DNA from: DAOTWC01 sp048499435
GTDB lineage: Bacteria; Chloroflexota; Anaerolineae; Aggregatilineales; Phototrophicaceae
Assembly: GCA_048499435.1 (NCBI GenBank)
Contig: JASNZW010000007.1
Span: 1 to 64,000 of the forward strand
Reading direction: 5' to 3'
DNA length: 64,000 nucleotides
The notes beneath the pieces were generated by a model. That model made no database searches. It was not told the DNA's origin and was given only the letters and a program-made list of their open reading frames with translations. Made by a program: the position numbers and the translations under genes. Shown one piece after another: positions 33,168-42,763 of the stretch. The stretch's first letter is position 1. Every line of letters begins with the position of its first letter.

Positions 33168-34859
33168 GTGGCTTGCGCGCCCCAGGTCAGTTACGTTATG
33201 GCGAAACCTAAACTTCGCATTGTGCCCCTGGGCGGCCTGGGGGAAATTGGCAAAAACATGACCGTGTTCGAGCTGGGCAACGATGCCATCATTGTTGACA
33301 CCGGCATTATGTTCCCGGCCAACGATATGCACGGGGTGGACTATATCATCCCTGATTTCCGCTATCTGCTCGAACGGACGGACCTCACGCTGCACGGCAT
33401 TCTGTACACGCACGGCCATGAGGACCACACGGGCGCGGTCGCTCACGTGGCCGACGCCTTCCCCGGCGTGCCGATCTGGGCCACGCCGCTGACGGCGGCG
33501 CTGCTCGGCGTCAAGCTGCGCGACGCCCGGCTGGCAGATAAAACGCCGGTGAACGTGTTTGCGGCCGGCGACGTGCTGCAGATCGGCCCGTTCAAGGTGG
33601 AGAGCTTTCACGTCTGCCACAGCATCCCCGACTGCGTGGGCTTTGGCATCAACACGCCGTTTGGGCTGGTGGTACACAGCGGCGACTATAAATTCGACAA
33701 CACGCCGGTAGATGGCAAGAAGCCTGATTACGCCAAGCTGGCGGAGTTCTCAAAGCGCGGCGTTGTCCTGCTGATGGCCGACAGCACCAACGCTGACCGG
33801 GCAGGGTGGACGCCGTCCGAGAGCGTTGTGTCGGCGGCGTTTGACAGCGTGTTCCGCGAGGCGCAGGGCCGCATCATGGTGGCCACGTTCGCCTCGCACA
33901 TCTCGCGCATCCAGCAGGTGGCCACTTACGCCGAGCTTTACGGGCGCAAGCTGGCGATTGCCGGCTACAGCATGACCGAGAACGTCAAGACCGCGCGCAA
34001 GATGGGCCTGCTGCAGGTCAACGAAAGCACGCTGATTGACCTGCAGCGCATCGGCGACCACCCGGCGCACAAGGTCGTCATCATGGTAACGGGCACGCAG
34101 GGCGAGCCGTCGGCGGTGCTGGGGCGGCTGGCGATCGGCCAGCACCGCCAGCTCGACATCAGCCCAGGCGACACGATTGTTATCTCAGCACACGCCATCC
34201 CCGGCAACGAGGAAATGGCCTACCGCACAATTAACCGGCTGTTCCAGCGCGGCGCCAACGTGGTCTACGATCCTATCGCGCCGGTGCACGTTTCCGGGCA
34301 CGCCAGCCAGGAAGAGATGCGCCTGCTGCTGCACCTGGTGCGCCCGCGCCACTTCCTGCCGGTTCACGGCGAGCTGCGCCACCTTACGCAGCACGCCCGG
34401 CTGGCGGTGCAGGCCGGCGTAGCGTCGGACAGCGTTTTCGTGGCTGAAAACGGCATGGTGCTGGAGATTGACCGGGGCGGCGTGCGCCAGGGCGAGCGCG
34501 TTCCCGGCGGCTATGTGTTTGTGGACGGCAGCGGCGTTGGCGACATTGGCCGCGCTGTCATCCGCGACCGCGAAATCCTCGCCAGCGACGGCTTCCTGGT
34601 CGTCAGCGTGGATGTGGACCGGCGCACCGGCGCGGTGCTGGGCGACCCGGAGATCATCACGCGCGGCTTTGTGTTCCAGCGTGAGGCCGACGCGCTGTTT
34701 CAGCTTATCAAGACAACGGCGCAGAACGCGCTGGAGGGCCAGCAGGCGCGCAGCGGCAACGGCAAACGGCGCAGCCTGCTGGAGGACAGCATCAGCAAGG
34801 TGATCTACAACGAGACCAAGCGCCGCCCGATGGTGTTCACGATCATCAACGAGCGCTGA
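33168..34859 (+). CDS. rnj: Ribonuclease J
   Basis: This metallo-beta-lactamase/beta-CASP nuclease of about 563 residues does 5'-3' exo- and endonucleolytic mRNA decay and rRNA maturation. Zinc motifs are THGHEDHTGA (motif HxHxDH), later His in FHVCHSIPDCVGF and Asp in HSGDYKFD. beta-CASP features include ATFASHISRIQQ, VTGTQGEPSAVLGRLA and SGHASQEEM. The C-terminal domain is intact. The start is GTG 33168 with AGAAAGGG about ten bases upstream. An ATG at 33198 begins the conserved protein but lacks a ribosome-binding site. The leader carries a palindromic promoter and 12-bp repeats, which suggests self-regulation. Confidence 0.93.
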   Translation: MACAPQVSYVMAKPKLRIVPLGGLGEIGKNMTVFELGNDAIIVDTGIMFPANDMHGVDYIIPDFRYLLERTDLTLHGILYTHGHEDHTGAVAHVADAFPGVPIWATPLTAALLGVKLRDARLADKTPVNVFAAGDVLQIGPFKVESFHVCHSIPDCVGFGINTPFGLVVHSGDYKFDNTPVDGKKPDYAKLAEFSKRGVVLLMADSTNADRAGWTPSESVVSAAFDSVFREAQGRIMVATFASHISRIQQVATYAELYGRKLAIAGYSMTENVKTARKMGLLQVNESTLIDLQRIGDHPAHKVVIMVTGTQGEPSAVLGRLAIGQHRQLDISPGDTIVISAHAIPGNEEMAYRTINRLFQRGANVVYDPIAPVHVSGHASQEEMRLLLHLVRPRHFLPVHGELRHLTQHARLAVQAGVASDSVFVAENGMVLEIDRGGVRQGERVPGGYVFVDGSGVGDIGRAVIRDREILASDGFLVVSVDVDRRTGAVLGDPEIITRGFVFQREADALFQLIKTTAQNALEGQQARSGNGKRRSLLEDSISKVIYNETKRRPMVFTIINER

Positions 34860-34863
34860 CGTA

Positions 34864-37335
34864 TCAGCCGCGGCGGTTCCAGGGGAACAGCCGCGCCAGG
34901 AACCGCCGCAGGATGCTGCCGCGCGCGTCGGTCCAGGCTTCGTCCGCCATTTCCTGCTGGGCCTCGGCCTCAGCGGGGTGGCGGCGGCGCGGGCCGTAGC
35001 GCTCAGCGGTGTACATGTGCGTGATGGCAGTTACCGGCGGCTCTGCCGGGGGCAGCGCGCGCACGATGCGGCGGCGGCGTTCGTCGGGCGTTTGCTCGCT
35101 GCTGAGGCGCAGCCCCACCAGCGGCACATAGCGTTCCAGGCGGGCGTAGGCCCGCGCGACCGGGCTGAGGCCGCGCATCCCCCGCCATTCCCACCACCAC
35201 CAGATGAAGATCAGCAGCGCCGCTGCTAGCAGCAGCAGGAACAGGCCCAGGGCGATCATCCCCAGGATGCGCAGCAGCGCGGGAAGCGGGCTGCTGGCCT
35301 GCGGCATCTGCGGCGGCGGCTGCGTTGGCACGATAACCGGCGTCGGCGTGGGCGACGGCGTGGGAGTCGGCGTGAGCGTTGGCAGGGCGCGGCCTTCCGC
35401 CGGGAAAACGGACGGGTTGAGCGTTGGTGTGACGCTGGGCGTGGCGGTGAACGCTGGCGTGGCGGTCGGCGGCGGCGTGGGCGTAGGCTGCTGGTTTTGC
35501 GGCTGGTCGTCCACACGGCTGATGGGGGCCTGCGCGGCGGTCGGCTCGAACTCCACCCAGCCGTAATCAGGGAAATACACCTCGACCCAGGTGTGGGCGT
35601 CGCGCTCCAGCACGATGAAGCGCTGGCTCTCGGCATCCCACTTGCCCTGGGCGAAGCCCGCCGCCATGCGCGCCGGCACGCCCACGCCGCGCAGCATCAT
35701 AATCATGGCCGAGGCATAGTAATTGCAGTAGCCTTCGCGCAGATCAAACAGCATCCAGTCTACCGGGTCGCGGTCTGGCGGGGGCTGCGGAATGCTCTCG
35801 TTGTAGCGCACGTTGGCGCGCAGCCAGCTTTCGATGGCGCGCGCCTGGTCATAGGGCGTTTCGGCCCCCGCCTGCGCCACGATCTCGCGCGCCAGCGCCA
35901 GCGTGCGGTCGGTGATTGACGGTGAAACGTAGAAATACAGGCCGCGCACCCAGGCCGGGTAGTCGGTCCCGGCGGCGCGCAGCTGGCCGGCGGACGCGGC
36001 GCTGAGCAGGCTGGTCGCCAGGTAGGAGTCGCCCTGGGTGAGCACCTGCAGCGGGCGGATCACCGAGATGTTCATGGAGGCAGGCAGTTGTTCGCTTTGC
36101 GGGCCGGTGATCGCGCTGCCGGCGGCGTCAATGTAGAGCAGATCGGTGCGGGTTGGCCGTTCGACCCGGTAGGGCTGAGGCGCGGTGTAGATCAGGCGCG
36201 AGGCGGTCAGGGCGATGGTGAAGGTCTGCTGCACCGGCAGGCGCGCGCCTTCCGGGAAAGGCTCGGTCAGCACTTGCAGCGGCGACTGCGGATCAGTCAG
36301 GCGCGTGTTGGCCGCGGGCAGCCAGCGGCCATTTTCGTAGGTGTCGAACACCCGCGAACGCCAGTAATAGCGGTTGTCGGGCGGCGCCTCCACCAGCAGC
36401 ACCGTCTGGTCGCCCAGGCGGATCGCGCCGCCCAATTGCAGCGAGTCGCCGCCGTAGTAGTCGGCGGTGGCTGGCCCCTGGGTGTCGGCGCTGGCGAACA
36501 TGCGGTTCCACAGCTCGCTGAGCTGCGTCAGGGGGTCGGCTTGCAGGAACGCCTGAAAGCGGTCGAGGCCGGACTGTAGATTGCCGGACGGGATCAGCCA
36601 GGCGGCCAGCAGCACGACCAGGGCCAGCAGCGCGCCCATGCGGAAGAACTGCCGGCGCAGCCTGCGCGGCACGCGGATGCCGTTGACATACCACTCCCAC
36701 TCGCGCGCGTCGAGGTGCGAGCGCACAACCAGCAGCAGCGCGAGAAAGACAAAGGCGATCAGATAGGCGTCCAGATTGGCGTCGCCGGTGTAATACAGGC
36801 TGTTGGTCACCAGGATCAGCCCTGGCGGCAGGACAGCGCGCCAGACGCGGTCAATGCGGAACACGTGCCAGGCCGCGCTGTAGCCAACGAACCACAGCAG
36901 CAGCGCCAGCAGCAGGCTGAACACCAGCTCATCCTGGTTGATGCCGCCGGTAAAGACCGCCACGACCCAGGCGGCCAGCCGGCCCGCGACGCTGTTGACG
37001 CCTTCGACCAGGCCGCCCGGCTCGTTGATCGCGGCTACCAGCAGCGTGACGCCCGCGCCGTATAAGGTGCTGAGGACCAGCGCCAGCAGCTCGCCGTAGT
37101 GGCTGCGGGCCAGCAGGAAGCCGAGCGCGACGCTGATCGCCGCCGCGGGCAGCACCGTGTGGATGGCCAGCGGCCAGCCGGCGGCCTCTAACGCCAGGAT
37201 GGGCAGCAGCACCATGCCGAAAACAATGAGCAGGGCGGTGAGGTCACCGGGCGCAAATAAGGTCCGCAGCGCGTTGGAGAGCCGCCGCAGCGGGCGGTTA
37301 AGGGCTGATTGCAGATCAGCGGCGCGTGTTGTCAC
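34864..37335 (-). CDS. TgpA-like membrane transglutaminase/protease-like protein
   Basis: This 823-residue protein has several N-terminal membrane helices (residues about 30-260), an extracytoplasmic stretch, a transglutaminase-core domain, a Pro/Thr-rich linker (about 640-690), one more helix (about 695-715) and a cytoplasmic tail. The catalytic triad is visible: Cys537 in REGYCNYYASA, His581 in RDAHTWVEVYF, and Asp about ten residues on in PDYGWVEFEP. This matches the TgpA/DUF3488-transglutaminase-DUF4129 layout. Family function is poorly known; a peptidase or cross-linking role at the envelope is likely. The GTG start has a weak ribosome-binding site. The gene is divergent from the S41 peptidase and convergent with RNase J. 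Confidence 0.85.
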   Translation of the reverse strand: MTTRAADLQSALNRPLRRLSNALRTLFAPGDLTALLIVFGMVLLPILALEAAGWPLAIHTVLPAAAISVALGFLLARSHYGELLALVLSTLYGAGVTLLVAAINEPGGLVEGVNSVAGRLAAWVVAVFTGGINQDELVFSLLLALLLWFVGYSAAWHVFRIDRVWRAVLPPGLILVTNSLYYTGDANLDAYLIAFVFLALLLVVRSHLDAREWEWYVNGIRVPRRLRRQFFRMGALLALVVLLAAWLIPSGNLQSGLDRFQAFLQADPLTQLSELWNRMFASADTQGPATADYYGGDSLQLGGAIRLGDQTVLLVEAPPDNRYYWRSRVFDTYENGRWLPAANTRLTDPQSPLQVLTEPFPEGARLPVQQTFTIALTASRLIYTAPQPYRVERPTRTDLLYIDAAGSAITGPQSEQLPASMNISVIRPLQVLTQGDSYLATSLLSAASAGQLRAAGTDYPAWVRGLYFYVSPSITDRTLALAREIVAQAGAETPYDQARAIESWLRANVRYNESIPQPPPDRDPVDWMLFDLREGYCNYYASAMIMMLRGVGVPARMAAGFAQGKWDAESQRFIVLERDAHTWVEVYFPDYGWVEFEPTAAQAPISRVDDQPQNQQPTPTPPPTATPAFTATPSVTPTLNPSVFPAEGRALPTLTPTPTPSPTPTPVIVPTQPPPQMPQASSPLPALLRILGMIALGLFLLLLAAALLIFIWWWWEWRGMRGLSPVARAYARLERYVPLVGLRLSSEQTPDERRRRIVRALPPAEPPVTAITHMYTAERYGPRRRHPAEAEAQQEMADEAWTDARGSILRRFLARLFPWNRRG

Positions 37336-37437
37336 GGCAGTTGTGGCACCTGGTCCGTTTCACAAACAGGCGGGCTGGCAGGACACCAGCCCCTTACAGA
37401 CTACTGATGTGGGCCATTGTAACGGCCTGGGCCGGGC

Positions 37438-37500
37438 TTGACAACCGGCGGCTTGCCACCGTAATTCTCATCGGAAGCTCATGCGGCGGGGCCGCCGCAT
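37438..37500 (+). promoter_or_regulatory. Promoter with downstream palindrome for the S41 peptidase gene
   Basis: TTGACA (37438-37443) is followed after 18 bp by TAATTC (37462-37467). A perfect 9-bp inverted repeat, ATGCGGCGG/CCGCCGCAT (37481-37489 with 37492-37500), follows at about the first transcribed bases. A second -10-like TATAGT lies at 37525-37530. The palindrome may be an operator. Confidence 0.45.
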
Positions 37501-37585
37501 TCGCGGCGGGGCGGCGGGCTGCGCTATAGTAGGGGCTGTGTGTGCGACTATTCTTGTCAGAAGGCGTGGATAAAAGGAGTAAACA

Positions 37586-39946
37586 ATGCTGCGCAGATTC
37601 GGTGTGATGCTCACGATTGCCGCGCTGCTGCTGGGCGCGGCGCTGGCGGGCGCGCAGGATGGCGGCGGTGAGGTGCTGCCTGCCGAGATTGTTAACGATG
37701 AAGGCGGGCCGGTCACGATCACTGGCTCGGTAGCGTACACTAACCCGTTTTTCACCGCTGGCGTGGCCTCCCCGCTGATTATCATGGAGGACCAGGCCGG
37801 GTTTGTGGACCGCAATAAGGGGTTTGTGATGTCCAAGGCGTCGCAGACGATTGGCCAGATCACCTCTGATTTTTTCATCTCGCCGTTTACTTACAGCATG
37901 GCGCTGCCGATTGAGCCGCAGGGCGAATACCGCGATGTCAGCGGCGGCGCGGCGGGCGACACCGGCGTGCAGGTTTTCGCCATCGCCTACTGGACGAACA
38001 TCTGGGGCGACCCGTTCCTGGAGGAACGCGACCTGTTCGGCGGCGGCTGGTCCACTGCCTACACCTCCCCCCGCATCACGCCGAACCCCAATGAAGAGGG
38101 CGAGGTGATCGGCGGCAAGTACCTGGTGTACGCGCCCGACGACGAGCAGGGTTTCCCCGCTGGCTTTGGCCCTGATGGCAAGCTGTTCACCGGCGACGAG
38201 CCGCTTGTGCTGCTGCCGGCGGGCTACACGATCGTGGACATGGACAGCGAGCCGTTCACGTTCGACCGCACGCGCCACGCGGTTGTTGACCTGATCGAAG
38301 GCGAAGGCGCTGAAGTCTCTGACTTCTCTGACCTGAGCTACACCGAAGCCTTTGACGCGATGATCGCCAAAATGCGCAACGAATACGCCTTTACTGAGCA
38401 CAAAGGCATTGACTGGGACGCGAAGATCGAGGAATTTCGCCCGCGCTTCGAGGAAGCCGAGGCCGACGAGGACCCCACCGCTTATCTGCTGGCGCTGCGC
38501 GACTTCGCCTGGTCAATCCCTGATGGGCACGTCAGCGGCCCCTTTAACGCCATCGTTGACTTATTCCTGGAGGAAACCGACGGCGGCCTGGGCATGGCTA
38601 TCCGCGAGCTGGACGACGGGCGCATCATCACGAACTACATCCTGCCCGGCGGCCCGGCGGACGCAGCCGGCATTGAGCTGAAAGCTGAGATCATCGCCCT
38701 TGACGGCCAGCCGATCGCGGATGTTGTCAGCGCGGCGAAGCCGTGGTCCATGCCGTTCAGCACGGAACACGTGCTGCGCTTGCAGCAGCTGCGCTATGCG
38801 ACGCGCTTCAGCCTTAATACCGACGTAGAGGTGACTTATCAGAACCCTGGCGCTGCCGAGCCGGAGACGGTCACGCTGACGACGGTGGCGGAGCGCCAGA
38901 GCTTCAGCTATTCGTCGTTCAGCGTCGGGCTGACCGGCTTCGAGCTGCCGCTGGAGTTCCGCCTGCTCGACAGCGGCCTGGGCTATGTCAAAATCTACAG
39001 CTTCTTCGACAACGAGGTGCTCACCATCCAGCTCTGGGAGCGCATGATCCAGACGATGAACGAGAACGGCGTGCCGGGGATCATCATCGATATGCGGCAG
39101 AACGGCGGCGGCAGCGGCTGGCTGGCCGACCAGATGGCCGCCTATTTCTTCAATGAGCCGCTGGTGCTGGGCAATAACGGCTTCTTCAGCGAGGACACGG
39201 GCGAGTTCTTCTTCGACGAAAACCGGGTTGACCGGTTTATTCTGCCGGCGGAGAACCTGCGCTATAACGGCTCAGTCGCGGTGCTGGTGGGGCCAAGCTG
39301 CGCCAGCGCCTGCGAGTTCTTCAGCTATAACATGACGCTGCAGGACCGCGCCGCGATTGTCGGTCAGTACCCCACCGCCGGCCTGGGCGGCAGCGTGGAG
39401 CAGTTCTACATGCCGGAGGGCGAAACTTTCCAGTTCACGATTGGCCGCGCGGTTAACGCTGAGGGCGAGATTCACATCGAGGGTGTCGGCGTTGTGCCGA
39501 CCGTGCGCGTCCCGGTGAACGAGGACACGCTGTTCGCCAGCGGCGACGTTATCCTCCAGGCCGCCATTGACTACCTGATCGAGGGGGCGGCGGCTGACGT
39601 TGAAATAACCCAGGGCGGCGTGATTGAGGTGGGCGACAGCGTTGAGGGCGAGCTGGTCCCTGGCGTGCGTGTGGCGTTTGTGTTTACGGCGCCGAAAGAA
39701 GCGACAACGGTGGACATCGTGGTTGGCGACGCGGACGATCTGCTTGACACGGTGCTGCGCATCTACAGCATCGACGGCGAGCTGCTGGCCGAGAACGACG
39801 ACCTGGAGCCGGGCGTAACCATCGGGTCGGGCTTCCTGGGCGCGGGCCTGGATAGCAGCGAGGTGCTTATCCTGGAGGTGGCCGGCTACGACGACGCTGA
39901 GGAAGGCGCGTTCACCCTCAGCATCACCGAGGCCGCCGAAAACTAG
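37586..39946 (+). CDS. Secreted S41-family (tail-specific/tricorn-like) peptidase with PPC-like tail
   Basis: This 786-residue secreted protein has a signal peptide (residues 1-23, ending AGA-QDG) after a strong AAAGGAG site. A helical region with SIPDGHVSG near 315 precedes a PDZ-like segment (LGMAIRELDDGRII and GGPADAAGIELK, about 333-380). The S41 core has DMRQNGGGSGWL and the nucleophile Ser574 in SCASACEFF. No Lys occurs in the 45 residues after it, so the Ser-Lys dyad of CtpA-type enzymes is missing; a tricorn-like catalytic arrangement is possible. The last 120 residues resemble a PPC domain (TVLRIYSIDGELLAENDD). Confidence 0.82.
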   Translation: MLRRFGVMLTIAALLLGAALAGAQDGGGEVLPAEIVNDEGGPVTITGSVAYTNPFFTAGVASPLIIMEDQAGFVDRNKGFVMSKASQTIGQITSDFFISPFTYSMALPIEPQGEYRDVSGGAAGDTGVQVFAIAYWTNIWGDPFLEERDLFGGGWSTAYTSPRITPNPNEEGEVIGGKYLVYAPDDEQGFPAGFGPDGKLFTGDEPLVLLPAGYTIVDMDSEPFTFDRTRHAVVDLIEGEGAEVSDFSDLSYTEAFDAMIAKMRNEYAFTEHKGIDWDAKIEEFRPRFEEAEADEDPTAYLLALRDFAWSIPDGHVSGPFNAIVDLFLEETDGGLGMAIRELDDGRIITNYILPGGPADAAGIELKAEIIALDGQPIADVVSAAKPWSMPFSTEHVLRLQQLRYATRFSLNTDVEVTYQNPGAAEPETVTLTTVAERQSFSYSSFSVGLTGFELPLEFRLLDSGLGYVKIYSFFDNEVLTIQLWERMIQTMNENGVPGIIIDMRQNGGGSGWLADQMAAYFFNEPLVLGNNGFFSEDTGEFFFDENRVDRFILPAENLRYNGSVAVLVGPSCASACEFFSYNMTLQDRAAIVGQYPTAGLGGSVEQFYMPEGETFQFTIGRAVNAEGEIHIEGVGVVPTVRVPVNEDTLFASGDVILQAAIDYLIEGAAADVEITQGGVIEVGDSVEGELVPGVRVAFVFTAPKEATTVDIVVGDADDLLDTVLRIYSIDGELLAENDDLEPGVTIGSGFLGAGLDSSEVLILEVAGYDDAEEGAFTLSITEAAEN

Positions 39947-40036
39947 CCGGCGGCTGACGAAACGCGGCGGACGGCGGTCAACCACACAAACGCCGCCCGC
40001 CGCGCCGTGTGCGCGCCGGTTTCTGGCGCGGTCAGT

Positions 40037-40732
40037 TCACTTAGGGGGCTGCGGGGCCGGGTGAGCCACGTAGATCAGCTCATACGCCAGCAGCCCCGGC
40101 AGGATTGGATTCGGCGGGCGGCGGCGCAGCCGGCGCGCCAGCGCGCTGAGCAGGTTTTGCAGCCCGCTGCCGGCGATGCAGACCTGTTCAACCTGATAGC
40201 CCTGGTCTGCCAGCAGCGCGCGCCCTGTGCGCAGCGTGTAGAAATGCAGGTGCGTGCGGTCCATGATGCCGTAATCGGCGTAGTCGAAGCGCCCCGCCAG
40301 CAGCCGCAGGCGGGGCTGCCAGTGCGCGATATTAGGCAGGGACACGATCACGCGGGCGTCAGCCGTTAGCAGCGCGCGCGCCGCGCGGAGAAGCTGTTCC
40401 GGCTGGCGCAGGTGCTCCAGCACCGCCGCCGCCAGCAGCACATCATAGGGCGCGCCGCCGGCAGCGCGCTCCAGCGCGCCGGGCGCGTCCAGGTCAACGT
40501 TGAAAACCTGTGTGCAGCGCCCCGCGGCGACCGCCGCCGCCTGTGCATCGAACTCCAGGCCGGTCACGCGGCAGTCCAGCGCCTGTTCCATGTAACCAGA
40601 GAGATAGCCGGTGGCGCAGCCCAGTTCGAGGACGCGGCTGCGCGGCGGAATCAAGCGCATCAGCGCGCTGTGGGCGTCGTCAGGGTGCGCCCGCGCCGGG
40701 TCGAACAGGCCATCAAGGTTATATTTCAGCAT
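40037..40732 (-). CDS. Class I SAM-dependent methyltransferase
   Basis: This Rossmann-fold methyltransferase of about 231 residues has motif I VLELGCATGYLSGYM, an acidic motif II (VTGLEFDAQAA), DVLLAAAVLEHLRQPEQLL for motif IV, and VSLPNIAHWQPRLRLLAGRFDYADYGIMDRTH. The last block, with D-R-T-H-L-H, is common in methyltransferases near glycosyltransferase loci. The ATG at 40732 (GAGG upstream) is preferred to an in-frame GTG 12 bases earlier. It is convergent with the S41 gene. Its acceptor is unknown. Confidence 0.85.
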   Translation of the reverse strand: MLKYNLDGLFDPARAHPDDAHSALMRLIPPRSRVLELGCATGYLSGYMEQALDCRVTGLEFDAQAAAVAAGRCTQVFNVDLDAPGALERAAGGAPYDVLLAAAVLEHLRQPEQLLRAARALLTADARVIVSLPNIAHWQPRLRLLAGRFDYADYGIMDRTHLHFYTLRTGRALLADQGYQVEQVCIAGSGLQNLLSALARRLRRRPPNPILPGLLAYELIYVAHPAPQPPK

Positions 40733-40809
40733 CGCGCCGTCCACGCCTCAGGGTACGGCGCAGATTATACGGGCTTCAGCAGCCGGGCGCTATGTTATAT
40801 ACTGGAAGG

Positions 40810-41165
40810 GTCCAGGCTGACCGGGCGATCGCGTCCTTCCTTGTGAAGGATGAGGAAAGTCCGCACTCCACAGGGCGCGGTGCTGGCTAACGGCCAGGCG
40901 GGGAAACCCGACGGCACGTGCAACAGAGAACTGATTGCCCGCTGCGCAGGCAGGGGGCGAGGGTGAAAAGGTGGTGTAAGAGACCACCGGCGCGGGCAGC
41001 GATGTTCGCGGCCAGGCAAACCCCACCGGGAGCAAGGCCAAGCAGGCGCATTGGGGCGGCCCGCCCCGCAAAAAGCGCCGGGTGTGCTGCTTGACACCTG
41101 CGGTAACGCAGGCGCTAGAGAGATGATCGCTAGAACAGAATGCGGCTTACGGGTTAGCCTGGACA
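40810..41165 (+). ncRNA. rnpB: RNase P RNA
   Basis: The catalytic RNA of ribonuclease P is recognised by GAGGAAAGTCCGCACTCC near 40851, the central CACAGGGCGCGGTGCTGGCTAACGG-type P7/P10 region, and the closing AACAGAATGCGGCTTACGGG near 41134. The ends pair as helix P1: GTCCAGGCT at 40810-40818 with AGCCTGGAC at about 41156-41164. TATACT at 40798-40803 gives a -10 box ending about 7 bases before the 5' end. No CDS should be called across this stretch. Confidence 0.93.
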
Positions 41166-41186
41166 CCGCTGCCCGTGCCGCCGCGC

Positions 41187-42731
41187 CTAGGCGTGATAGC
41201 GCTGGATAAGGCGGCGCTTGAGGTCCCACAACTGCTGTGTCAGCGAAACATGATAGATATGCGGGTTGATGAGCCGCAGCACGCCGGCGTCCAGGCGCGC
41301 CAGGTCAGCTTCGCGCTGCTGGCGCAGCGCCGCCAGCGGCGGGAAATCGTAGACGAGCTGGCCCGCGCGCAGAATGTCTACCTGCAGGGGTTCGATGCGC
41401 GCGAGCGACTGCCGCGCGACGGCGCGAAACAGCGTTTCGTTCGACGGATGGCGCAGAACGATCTCGTCGGCCTGTGTGAGGTCTTCGTCGGCCAGCGCCA
41501 GTAAATCGGCGGTGGCGCGGCCGCGCTGGTCGTACAGCCGCCAGACGCGCTTATTGCCGGGGTTGGGCACTTTTTCCGGCGTTTCCGAAAGTTTGATGGC
41601 CGGCTCCCACCGGTTATCGTGATAGAGCGCGACCAGCTTGTAAACGCCGTCCAGCGCCGCGTCGCCGTGCGACGTGATCAGCCGCGTGCCCACGCCGTAG
41701 GCCAGCCGTTTGACAAGCCGGTCAGGGTCAACGCCGTAGGCCGGGGCCTCGTGCTTGATCTGCGCGATGATCTGGAGCAGCACCAGCTCATCCAACTGGT
41801 TTGACAGCACGATGATAGCGTCCTCAAAGCCCGCCTGATCGAGCATCTTCGCCGCCTGCGTGCTGAGATAAGCCAGGTCGCCGGAGTCCAGCCGGATGCC
41901 GACTGGCCGGTGTCCTTTGCGGCGCAGTTCCTCAAACACCCTGACAGCGTTCGGAATGCCGCTTTCGAGCGTGTTGATTGTGTCCACCAACAGCAGGCAG
42001 GCGTCCGGGTAGACATCGGCATAGGCGCGAAAAGCGTCAAGCTCGCCCTGGCCGAGCGCCATAAACACCTGCACCATGCTGTGCGCGTGCGTGCCTTTGG
42101 GCGGCAGGCCGAGCACGTGCGAGACGCCTGTATTCGATGTGAAGTCAGCGCCGCCGATGAGCGCGGCGCGCGCGCCCGCGTTGGCGGCTTTATCCTGCGC
42201 CCGGCGCAGCCCGAATTCGAGCAGCAGTTGGCCCTGCCCGGCCTGGCGCATGCGGGCGGCTTTGGTGGCGATAAGCGTCTGGTAGTTGAGGTGGTTGAGC
42301 AGCGGCGTTTCGAGCAGCTGCGCCGCCGCCAGCGGCCCGGTGACGGTCGTCAGCGGCAGGTTAGGGTGCACCACGCGGCCCTCGGTGATGGCTGAGAGGC
42401 TGAGGCCGGCGAACGGGCTGTCAGTTTGCAGCCAGGCGAGGAAATCGTCGCTGAATGTGCGCCTGCCGCCGCTGCCGGTCTGGCCGCGCAGGTAGGCGAT
42501 GTCCTCGGCGCGGAAGCGCGCGCTTTGCATCCAGTCCACCAGCCATTCCAGCCCGGCGTTGATGCAGTAACCGGCCTGATGCGTGCCGTAGTCCGGGTAG
42601 CTGCGGAAGAAATGGTCAAACTGGGCGGGCTTGTCGTGCAGCCCGAAGCGAAAGTAGAGCTGCGCCATCGTCAGTTGATACTCATCCGTGAACAGCACGC
42701 CTTCGGCTGTCAGCCGCTCTGACGGTTTCAT
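41187..42731 (-). CDS. pncB: Nicotinate phosphoribosyltransferase
   Basis: This 514-residue enzyme makes nicotinate mononucleotide from nicotinate and PRPP in NAD salvage. It starts with LFTDEYQLTMAQLYF, and has ITEGRVVHPNLPLTTVTGPL, the RRAQDKAANAG region, GGADFTSNTGVSHVLGLPPKGTHAHS with the catalytic His, and VGIRLDSGDLAYLS. Length and motifs fit the bacterial PncB type. AGAAAGG precedes the ATG. It lies 32 bases after a nicotinamidase-like gene on the same strand, giving a two-step salvage unit from nicotinamide. Confidence 0.93.
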   Translation of the reverse strand: MKPSERLTAEGVLFTDEYQLTMAQLYFRFGLHDKPAQFDHFFRSYPDYGTHQAGYCINAGLEWLVDWMQSARFRAEDIAYLRGQTGSGGRRTFSDDFLAWLQTDSPFAGLSLSAITEGRVVHPNLPLTTVTGPLAAAQLLETPLLNHLNYQTLIATKAARMRQAGQGQLLLEFGLRRAQDKAANAGARAALIGGADFTSNTGVSHVLGLPPKGTHAHSMVQVFMALGQGELDAFRAYADVYPDACLLLVDTINTLESGIPNAVRVFEELRRKGHRPVGIRLDSGDLAYLSTQAAKMLDQAGFEDAIIVLSNQLDELVLLQIIAQIKHEAPAYGVDPDRLVKRLAYGVGTRLITSHGDAALDGVYKLVALYHDNRWEPAIKLSETPEKVPNPGNKRVWRLYDQRGRATADLLALADEDLTQADEIVLRHPSNETLFRAVARQSLARIEPLQVDILRAGQLVYDFPPLAALRQQREADLARLDAGVLRLINPHIYHVSLTQQLWDLKRRLIQRYHA

Positions 42732-42763
42732 AATGTGGCCTTTCTGTGGCTGCCGGCGCTGCC

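Noticed and set aside
40795..41229. Open frames across the RNase P RNA
   Set aside because: The stretch is explained by the conserved RNase P RNA core and its P1 helix; the frames have no protein-like features.
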